Assembly (NCBI GenBank): GCA_005223375.1
Contig: RXOD01004175.1
Location: 1 to 26,848, forward strand
From: Amoebophrya sp. AT5.2
Taxonomy: Eukaryota; Sar; Dinophyceae; Syndiniales; Amoebophryaceae
DNA: 26,848 nt
Direction of reading: 5' to 3'
Made by a program: the position numbers and the translations under genes. Each line of letters begins with the position of its first letter. The first letter of the stretch is position 1. Under the pieces are notes generated by a model that was given only the letters and a program-made list of their open reading frames with translations, made no database searches and had not been told where the DNA came from. Shown here piece after piece: positions 1-8,700 of the stretch.

Positions 1-98
1 TGTAACTATTAATAATCACTGTCTATACATTTTTGGTGGGAGGGCGGCTGCAACCACCTCGTGATTCACATTCATTCATTGTTTGAGTTTGATGCTCA

Positions 99-3000
99 CT
101 AGTTGTAGTTGTGATCAGGCGACCGCGACGAGGGTATAAAAATGAAGGCAACGAAATCTCGAATCCCATGCAGTAATATCGCACCCAGTTCATTCTCGTC
201 CGGTCGCGCTAGACAGAGCGGTACACCGAGCAATATGGCGCTGAGGAGAAGCGTTACCCATAGTTGAGCCTTGCTCAATTGTGTCGTCCAGCAAGACCGT
301 GAAGATCCCGCCTTTACCTCGCTTCCCCCGGTGCCACCTGCTGCACCTTTTAGTTTTGACTGTAGCGGCGGTTTCGTACTTTCTTCATCCGCGTGTTGAC
401 TTTGCATCTTGAAGGCTGCACAATGACCATCGTGGTCGAGCAGACTCGACACCGGAGGGCCGCCAGGTGGGTGTGCTGGTGGTGGTCTGTCAACTGACGA
501 CGCGGCCGCTCTGCTTCCGGCGCCACCAGGTGCAACCTGCAGCGGCCGTGTGACCGTCATGGTGTATTTGCCCAGTGTCTGGCGCTGTAGATGATCTAAC
601 AACTGCTGATGCGGATGCTGCCGCGCAGAGTCCTTCGTCGAGACGGCGGCTTTTTCCGCAACGAGTCGACTACTCGGATCGTGAGAAAGTGATCGGTTGA
701 CCGCCGAATCTACTTTGTTGAAAGTAGATATGCAGTGCCGACGATGCATGTCGTGCTGCTGTGTGCCGCCTGGAGGCTGGAGGGCAGGGGGCTGGTCCTC
801 ATTTTCCTGTCTCGTAGCTGCTCCGGAGGTTTCGCAGCGTTTCCGGGCGGGTGTTCCCATCGCAATAAACCCAAACATGGGGAACCACCAGAACACTGCC
901 GCAATCAGCAATCCCACCACTTGCCGCGCAACAAGAGTCGCTGCTTCCGCAGAGAGCGTAATCGCGAGTACAAGCGTCACTGCGGCACAGGTCGCGCGCA
1001 CAAAACTGCACCTAGCTACTCCAAGTGCACTATGATTTCGCCCTGCTCGTCCCGAGGATTCGGAATTCATCTTTTGGTGCCGCAGTTGCAAAACCGACAG
1101 GTACCAGCTACCGTACACTACCCCCAGATGTGGTGCATCTTCTACCGCGCCGGAACCTGCTTTTGTTCCGCGACTGCGGAATGAAAGTCGCGGCGCCGGG
1201 GGGAGCGGGCCGGAGGCACTTTGTTGATCTTGTTCTTGATGCTGCAGCAGGCTAGAAGTGTCCAGCATGATCGGCGAGGAATCCCACAAATCGCTTCCGT
1301 AGAGCGACACGTCGGTCGGGCGCTGGCTGCTGTCGTCGTCGGATGTACATGCCTGGGAAACACCGTCCTCGTCGCGTATGCGGAGGGTGAGCTGCGGCCG
1401 TGACGCCAGGTCGACGACATGTGGAGGCGATTCTTGCCAAGATGACGACGGAGAAAGAATCTGCTGCTCAGCGTCGGAGGAGTACGCTTGTTGATCTTCT
1501 GGTCCGCTCCTGTTTGGCAGATTCGGATTCTCCCCGGGAGAATCTTCGTTGCTTCCGACATCGTGGAGAACGATACCCACTGAACCCCACCTGGCCAAAA
1601 ACCGTTCGCAAAGCGGAATCATGAGCGCGAGGTAGGACGCAATCAGATTCAGAGCGATGAAAACAGCACACATCCCAGCGACTAGTTGCGCGAAAAGCTG
1701 AGCAGCTGGCGGCGGCGTTATGTCATCACCAGCGGCTTCAACACCAAGAGCACGCGCCCCATAAAAACCGCGCAGCGCCATCAATACCCCACTTGCACTT
1801 GTTCTGCTGCTTTCATCACCTCCACTCAGGAACAAGCTGCGCGGCTTTTCCTGCTCAGCAGGTAAGCGCCCGACCACGGCCGACAAAACGATCATCAACA
1901 CAGCAGAAAGCAGGCCCCGCACTACGTACGCGTTTCGCACCAGTCGCAAATTCAGGCGCGCAGTTGACCACGTGCTGGAGCTAGTAGTTGCAGCTGCACC
2001 ACCAGCTGCGGCGCTGTAGTTGAGATCCATCGGCTTTCTCGAAGATAAAGTCCGACCTTGCTCCACCGGCACAGATCGAAAAGTCGTATTTGTCGTTTTG
2101 CCAAAGGCTGGACAGCACCAGAACGCAAGCACGAACAAGGCAAATGCGTCGCTCACGGCCAGTAGGGGCGCGGCCCAGCCTGACTGCCATCGATTAGGCG
2201 CATGAGCTGGAGTGTGGGCAGATGACATCTTCATCCTCGGATCGAAGTGCAAGACGCCGGCAGCTACCACCGCAATGAGACAGAGCGTGACACAGCTCCA
2301 AGAAGCAAGAATGCTCGCTCGCCGCGTTATCCTCCGAATTGGCCGCACTCCCGCCAGCAAAACCGCAAGCAGCGCACCGGCCAACAGAACGGGTCCGTAA
2401 CAATACGTGAGAGAAGGGCCACCACGGGCAAGCTGTTCCCCGTGCTGCATTTCCAACACCGCCTCGACGTCGAGTTTCGTCGGGAGAAAACGAGGCACGA
2501 ATTGTGGGTCCAGCAGTGGCGGTGGTGATGGCAGATTTCTGTCCGTCTGCGGGGGCGGAGTTGTCATTTTTCCTGTACTACAAGTCGCATTGGGCCTACT
2601 GGGCCCATCTTGATGCAGATCGGGGACTTGCAGCCAGATGGCGTTGGCTTGCTCTTGCACGCCTGAGCCAGCTGAAGATGTTGGATCGGCTCCAGCGCCC
2701 GCGCAATCAACAGCTGCTGCCGGTGCAGCTGCCTCCTCAGGAACACCCTGCTCGTCCCCCGCCCCCCGCCCCTGCCAACTTTGCTCTTTCCACGCAGGCT
2801 GTCGGTTTGTTCGCAGCAACGGTGACGGACAGCAATCTTCGATGTCCGCGAGGACTTTCGTAGGACGCGTTCGTCGTCGCGTATCCGGACTGGGGCTTCG
2901 GTTCTGACTCGCACTGTGGTTCGCGGAGCGACCGCGACCGGACGTAGAAGTGCTCCTCTCGACGTCGCCCCTCTGCAGCTGTCCTGCTCCTGCTCCACCG

Positions 3001-4928
3001 AGTCCGTGACGTGGACTCCACCAATCTACACAGCGATGGTGCAGGTGCTCCTCTACAACTCCTTTCCCGGCTCCGACGGAGGCTCGTGGCCTAGGCGGCC
3101 CCCTGCCTTCGGCGACGTTCATGTTCTCAACCGCCCGCAACATCTTCTGCTTCGCATGATCTGAGGTTAGCATCTCCACTTCTTCATCCTCCTCGATGCC
3201 CACCTCCACCCGCGGACGCAGCACGCGGCGGCGGCCCCGATTGCGCAAGTTGAAATTACTGGTGCGCGGCTGGTCTTGAAGCCCCGAGGCGTTCAGGCTG
3301 CCACTGGACGCCCCGGCGCTCCCGCCGAGGAAAGCGAAAGAAAAGTCGCATAATAAGGCGGGCACACCCCCTCCCCCTCCAGCAACGTCGTCCTTTTGAC
3401 TCGTCTGATTCCTTATCTCATCTGTTTCTACTGTACTGGCGGCGCTATTGTCTTGGTCGTCACTGTGGTTATCTTCTCGAGGGGGTGTTGGTGTCGCTGC
3501 GAACGGAAGTGAGGCCGGGGCTGCAGCGCTTGCAACTTCTGTATCACCGTCTGTCATACCAACATGCGTCAGTGCGAGAATCGTGCTTCTAAAGGTTGTG
3601 TCCACTGCGGCGGCCGCGGCACCCCTCGTGACCGTCTTCAGAATCTTGCCCGTGGTGGCCGTTAGGGTGGCAAACGTCATGTGCTGCGAGGCAAGGTCGC
3701 CGAGCACGAGGAAGCACTGCCCAACGCCGTGCAGCTGCAGGGCAGCGACCAGAAATACCGTGGCGTAGAAGAGGCAGTCGAAGACGAAAACAGAACAAAA
3801 CAAACCGAGCTTTCTCGTCGCGGATATTGGTTGAAATGGTTCTTCCCCCGCAACGGAGCGATGAGCGCTGCCACTTCCACTTGGCAAGACGAGATCCTCC
3901 ACCGCATGCGGACAGGTGGTCCCGCCCCCGGCGCCGAAGAAGGTTTCATAACTTCCCGCTCGTCGGCGCAGGCCGCGTATGTTGCTGGTGCTTGCGGCGG
4001 GCGAGAAGACAGTCTTTGTGTTTGAGGCTTGTTGACGATGTCCCATGTTCTTGACGCCGCCTGGTGACGCTTCGAAAGCGCGCGGCCTGCTTGCACTTTC
4101 CGCGGGCGGCAGCGGAGCCGGGGGGCAGTCGGCGTCCAGCTCCGAATCTTCGTTGTGCTTCAAATTGGCCTTTTCGGAAAAAGCCAAGAAAAAAACCATT
4201 CGCGCAAGGTCCGGTAGACGGCAGTAATTGCAATGAAGCGGGTCCGCGTTCTGCAAACACCACTCTTCATCACCCTCTTCTGGCGGTGGCAAGCCACCCT
4301 CCACACTAAGAACCTCCCGATCCCGGGCTTTACTCTCGTCGCTGCGCGGGCTCTGACACTGACTCGTACTACTCCTGGTGCGAATCACATCGCCTGCTTC
4401 CCCACGTTCACTTGCACTTGCTGCTCCGCGTATACGCATCAATTTTTCCCCGCTTTCGAACTCCAGAAGCACGCAATGCATCGAGGCCAAGCAGCTACCG
4501 ACCGCTGCGGCGAGAAAACCGATGACCAATGGCACGACGAGTTGCCCGCCAGAGAAGATTGTATCCGATGATGAAGTAGAGAAGAACACGCCGTCGTGTA
4601 TCTGCTGAAAGACCGTCGTAGGCAGCAGGATGAAGTGCAACCCTGCACCAAAACTTGCCATCGAAAGCACTTGCAAAGCTTCGTCGAGACAAAGTGAGAT
4701 TCTGGATTTGATGCTGGATGGAGCGCTGCTTGTGTGTTCGGACTTTTTTGCATCCTGCGCCCCTGCCACTGCCAGGTTGCGTCCGGCAGAGTCGTGCTCG
4801 CCTTCCTCAGACAGCGAGGGCCAACTATTGCTGGAAGGAGCTTTTGATGATCCTGGCAGTGATGGAGCAAACACCTCTCCACTGGTGGTCTCGCGCACCA
4901 TATCGGACACGGGCTCGGGGCGCATCAT
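99..4928 (-). CDS. Very large multipass membrane protein of unknown family (1609 aa)
   Basis: A single uninterrupted reading frame starts at an ATG (MMRPEP) and has an in-frame stop a few codons upstream. I do not recognise the family. About a dozen hydrophobic stretches long enough to cross a membrane are visible, near residues 86-108, 129-154, 373-398, 843-863, 872-893, 917-938, 1002-1020, 1077-1106, 1313-1330, 1335-1357, 1554-1574 and 1582-1598. They are separated by long Ser-, Ala-, Gly-, Gln- and Pro-rich linkers; the largest, roughly 455-840, has no predicted structure that I can see. A short cysteine cluster sits at 224-236. The clustering of membrane segments after residue 840 suggests a polytopic transporter- or scaffold-like protein, but no transporter signature was found. 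It is the last gene of the minus-strand array. The gene call is supported by length and organised hydrophobicity; the function is unknown. Confidence 0.75.
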   Translation of the reverse strand: MMRPEPVSDMVRETTSGEVFAPSLPGSSKAPSSNSWPSLSEEGEHDSAGRNLAVAGAQDAKKSEHTSSAPSSIKSRISLCLDEALQVLSMASFGAGLHFILLPTTVFQQIHDGVFFSTSSSDTIFSGGQLVVPLVIGFLAAAVGSCLASMHCVLLEFESGEKLMRIRGAASASERGEAGDVIRTRSSTSQCQSPRSDESKARDREVLSVEGGLPPPEEGDEEWCLQNADPLHCNYCRLPDLARMVFFLAFSEKANLKHNEDSELDADCPPAPLPPAESASRPRAFEASPGGVKNMGHRQQASNTKTVFSPAASTSNIRGLRRRAGSYETFFGAGGGTTCPHAVEDLVLPSGSGSAHRSVAGEEPFQPISATRKLGLFCSVFVFDCLFYATVFLVAALQLHGVGQCFLVLGDLASQHMTFATLTATTGKILKTVTRGAAAAAVDTTFRSTILALTHVGMTDGDTEVASAAAPASLPFAATPTPPREDNHSDDQDNSAASTVETDEIRNQTSQKDDVAGGGGGVPALLCDFSFAFLGGSAGASSGSLNASGLQDQPRTSNFNLRNRGRRRVLRPRVEVGIEEDEEVEMLTSDHAKQKMLRAVENMNVAEGRGPPRPRASVGAGKGVVEEHLHHRCVDWWSPRHGLGGAGAGQLQRGDVERSTSTSGRGRSANHSASQNRSPSPDTRRRTRPTKVLADIEDCCPSPLLRTNRQPAWKEQSWQGRGAGDEQGVPEEAAAPAAAVDCAGAGADPTSSAGSGVQEQANAIWLQVPDLHQDGPSRPNATCSTGKMTTPPPQTDRNLPSPPPLLDPQFVPRFLPTKLDVEAVLEMQHGEQLARGGPSLTYCYGPVLLAGALLAVLLAGVRPIRRITRRASILASWSCVTLCLIAVVAAGVLHFDPRMKMSSAHTPAHAPNRWQSGWAAPLLAVSDAFALFVLAFWCCPAFGKTTNTTFRSVPVEQGRTLSSRKPMDLNYSAAAGGAAATTSSSTWSTARLNLRLVRNAYVVRGLLSAVLMIVLSAVVGRLPAEQEKPRSLFLSGGDESSRTSASGVLMALRGFYGARALGVEAAGDDITPPPAAQLFAQLVAGMCAVFIALNLIASYLALMIPLCERFLARWGSVGIVLHDVGSNEDSPGENPNLPNRSGPEDQQAYSSDAEQQILSPSSSWQESPPHVVDLASRPQLTLRIRDEDGVSQACTSDDDSSQRPTDVSLYGSDLWDSSPIMLDTSSLLQHQEQDQQSASGPLPPAPRLSFRSRGTKAGSGAVEDAPHLGVVYGSWYLSVLQLRHQKMNSESSGRAGRNHSALGVARCSFVRATCAAVTLVLAITLSAEAATLVARQVVGLLIAAVFWWFPMFGFIAMGTPARKRCETSGAATRQENEDQPPALQPPGGTQQHDMHRRHCISTFNKVDSAVNRSLSHDPSSRLVAEKAAVSTKDSARQHPHQQLLDHLQRQTLGKYTMTVTRPLQVAPGGAGSRAAASSVDRPPPAHPPGGPPVSSLLDHDGHCAAFKMQSQHADEESTKPPLQSKLKGAAGGTGGSEVKAGSSRSCWTTQLSKAQLWVTLLLSAILLGVPLCLARPDENELGAILLHGIRDFVAFIFIPSSRSPDHNYN

Positions 4929-5766
4929 CGGGGCGCGCTGCGCTGGCGGTCGGTTTCACCCTTGATCGTCGTAGTCGTCGCCATGGAGGGAGCGGCTCCT
5001 GGTGCAACCGCAACCCGCCGGCGCGTCAGATCAAAACGACGCAACGTTGACGATGACGTCGCAACCGCGTTAACACGGTAGCACGGATGAGTTCTTCGAT
5101 TTCATCTCCGGAGCAAGCAAGCACCAGGTGCCCGCGTGTGGTAGAATTCCTGACGTCGACGCCGCCTGCTGCTTCTGCCGGCAACATCGTGCCCGCGCGT
5201 CTCCTGAAGGAGCTGGAGGTAACGGAGCAGAGCGAGAGCGCTTTGTTAAAATTGCAAAAATCTTCGTCATGTGTGATATCGCCTGCTGCTGGCCCTGGGC
5301 CTGGCAGCTCTCCTGGCGTTTATTCCGACGATTGCACTACGTTTGAGGGGGTTTAAGAAAGTAATAAATAGCCGACAAGCACCATCGTGAGAGACGAGAA
5401 GGGCATCCTGCCAGCGGAAACCACAGTCGTTCCGAGGTGTATAGCACTGATTTGAGAAAGAAGAAGAACCAGTGATTGTAAAGAAGCAACAAGGGATAAA
5501 ACAACATTTGATTGTAGTAAATTCATTGCACGAGGAGAGCGTGAGAACGTGAGTTTTTCTTGTAAATCGCTATCGCAACCGCGCTGCGACAAAGTATTTT
5601 GTCCCCCCTCCCGTGCGAAATGCAGTCCAGGTGCCTCTGTCTGCCGTTTTCATCAAAACTGCGCCCTCTGCCGTTTTCATCAACAACTGCTCAAGTAGCA
5701 CAGCGAACTCGTACTGTCGTGGTCTTTCCTATCATCGATCAAGATCAATTGGCGTCCATCGCGATC
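4929..5766. other. Intergenic region between the glycosyltransferase 3' end and the membrane-protein start
   Basis: About 840 bases without a convincing gene. Short frames on both strands (for example 5070-5270 minus and 5087-5356 plus) show no domain and look like chance ORFs. The stretch nearest the membrane-protein start should hold its 5' leader. The stretch nearest 5766 should hold the 3' UTR of the glycosyltransferase and contains a small direct repeat. Undetected short upstream exons cannot be excluded. Confidence 0.5.
5640..5683. repeat. 17-bp direct repeat, 27-bp period
   Basis: The 17-mer TCTGCCGTTTTCATCAA occurs at 5640-5656 and again at 5667-5683, and the bases following each copy are also similar. 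It lies in the presumed 3' flank of the glycosyltransferase gene. It looks like a simple local duplication with no evident function. Confidence 0.7.
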
Positions 5767-8700
5767 TCATCCCCCCTGACTCACCCTGACCAGTCTTTGC
5801 GCGCGCATGATTTCGTAGGGGAAGTTTATTCGCCGCAGTCGCGTGCCTGCGAAGATTCCTCCTTGCGTTGCGTCCTCCACTGCCCACTCGCTGCCGCGCC
5901 ACGGAAGTTTGTCCTGCAGCATGAACTTCACCACGTCCGCGGTCATGAGGTACCCCGAAGCCTCCGGGTACGGTGGGTACACAGGCAACCCGCCCAGGTC
6001 CTGCACGAAGCGGCAGTTCTCCCAGTGCCGCTGGCTCAGGTCCACCTCCTCCTCTAACGACCCGCAAAAAACGCGGTTCCCGAACAGGATCCGCCCGAAC
6101 AGGAACGGCAGCCGCCGGCGCTCGCGGCGGGCGCGCTGGTCGCTGGTGTACGAGATCTTGTCGCGCATGCGGTAGTGCACCAGGTGGATGCGCGCGCGGG
6201 ACTGCGCAGATACAGGAAGCCCGGTGGACGGGTTCTGGTTCTGCTTCTCAATCGTCTGGAAAACCTCGGCTGCCGAGGTCATGCTGGTGGCCCGGGAAGG
6301 AGGTCGTGCTGCTGGGTGGTCCTCCTCGTTCTTTGTGTTTGTCTGCAACTTTCTCTCGACCTCGTGAAACGCATCCCCCCACCCCCGCGGCAGCCACCGC
6401 GAGTTCTTCACCGAGTCGAGCACTTGACTCCGTCGCGCAGAAGCGGCCTTCTCGCCAACATCTTCATCGCCTATCGACTCCAGCAGTCGCCTCTTCTCCG
6501 ACCGCAGCCCTTCCCACAGCTCTCCCAGTTCTTCGTTCATTTTTCCGCCCAGCACCAGCATCCCGATGTTGTTCCGGCGTGCTTCCAGCTGCGGCGGCAG
6601 CGCGACCACGTTCTCGCAGTGCGAGTAGGTGAAGCAGTGCGAGTTGCCCGTCCCCGTCTCCGGCTCGCCCCACTCGAACCAGCGGCAGTGCGGGTTCCGC
6701 TGGCACATCGTCCCGCACTGCAGGAAGGTCGAGTTCCAGTGCTGCGCGAACGTGCGGAACCGGTCGATCACCTCGTCGCCCTGGTAGTCGCAGATGTGGT
6801 CGGTGAGCACTTCGTGTTCGCTGCCCCCCTCGATTTAGAGGTTGAAAAAATCCAGGTCGCGCTTCACTGAAGTTCAGGTTTTATTTTTAGGTTTACTTAT
6901 TAGGCGGTATCGGATCCCAGCACGAGCACCCATTGCCATCGCCCAGCGATACTCGGCCTTGATAAAAGTCCATCAGGCCGCACTTCTTGGCTCTGTTCGT
7001 TAAACCGACACCAACAGCAAGGCACTCGCTGGCATTGGCTTCCACCTATGGCTGCAGCAAGGTATGCTGGGGTGGGAACCATCGACACAAGAAGCCGTAG
7101 CCTTCTCGGGGGAGCATACGCATGCCCATACTTCATGACCTCTGAACCCTGCTGCTTCTAGTCCTAGTCCCTGAAGAGGAGAGCTACAGCAAGATCTCTC
7201 ACCAGCAAACCTAACCCTGGACCTAAACCTGAGTTTATTCAACTCTCCCGGGACCGAGCTACGCCGCCGCCGAGCTGGCGAAAAAGCAGAACGTGCTCAC
7301 GGCTCTGCGTTCCGCACCAAACCTAACCCTGGACCTAAACCTGAGTTTATTCAACCCTTAATCGATCGTGGGCAGGTAGTTCAGGATGGATTGCACGTCC
7401 ATCGCGTTGTCCACGTCGGCGCGGATAAAATACTTCGTGGACGGGTGGAGTTTTATCGCTTTGCGGTAGGCGGCGAGCATCTTCTCGCTCAGGTGGATGT
7501 AGCCGTGCGGGACGTCGACCACCAACAGGTCGCGGGACTGGTCGTGCTCGTTGTAGTCGGGGTCGTCGGCGCAGATCACGAAGTAGTGCAGCTTGGTCGC
7601 CAGCCGCGACTTCCGCAGAACGAAAGTGTGCCGGGGCTCGACCAGCTGGGAGCCGGTGGAGGCGTCCGTCACGCCGAAGGGAAAGTGCGCGGCGCGGGCG
7701 GACAGAGTCAGACTGTGCGCGGGCGCGTGGCGGTACCGCTTCAGCAGCCGCTCCGTGCGCGCGATCCGAGTGACCGCCTGCTCATTGGTGGCGAGAAAGG
7801 AAGGCAGCGCGCGGTCAAACGGCGTCGCTGCGGCCGCGTGTTGATCATTCATCTCAGCGAAGTCCGCTTCATCGTCCTGCTTCGCCAAGTGGTCCTGCGG
7901 CACATCACCACGCACAGCGTTATCCTGTTTTCCTACTTTCTCTTTCGCCCCCCGCACATATGTCTCCCGGTCTTCGTCGCGAAAGACGTGTTCTGTCTCA
8001 GGCACAAACCTTGGGCCCTCGACGTCCATCACGTGCTGGATCTCGGTGAAGTAGAGGGTTCTCCTCAAGTACGTCGACCGCGCAACCTGCATCAACTCGC
8101 GTTGCTTAGCGCACACGGGAATCATGATCAGGACGTCCACTTGGTCGTCGAGGAGAAAGTCCAGCGGTTCTTGGTACGCCGTGATCGTGGTCTTCTCTGC
8201 ATGTAGGAGGTGGCTCCCGGCGCCGGTGCTGGTTCCAAGGCTGCTACTCGTGGACGCTGTTCTTGCAGCAAGTTCCGTTTGCGCTTCGTCCTCGTCTACA
8301 TCTTTCTGCCCCACAAGAACATCGTGATGGAAGCTGATCTGGTCCGCGCCCGATGTATTTTTCGCGGCCTTCGTCTCCGCAGCACTAGCGGGAAATAGAA
8401 CGTCGTTGATTGCACGCCTCCCAGTATCGTAGAACCAGTTCATCAGAGCGCACTCGCGTCCACGGTCCTCCGGTTCCTCGGTGTTGTGGTGCACCCCAAC
8501 CGTGATCCCAACGGTGTAGGAAAACTTGCTGTCTGCGGCCCGACATTCAGCGATCCCGCGCCCGTTCACGACCCAGCCGACTCTTCTCCTACTTCCGCCG
8601 ACATCTTGATCTGTAATTCCCACACAATTCGCTCGCGTCGCGACGCAGCCGGGGAGCCCGCCTCCCGCCTCGGTGGAAAGTGAGTTCTCGTCCAAAGCAA

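Noticed and set aside
7206..7355. Telomere-like motifs (CCTAAACC, AACCCT) in the introner
   Set aside because: They are irregular, part of a unique 38-bp block present twice, and not an array of a telomeric heptamer.
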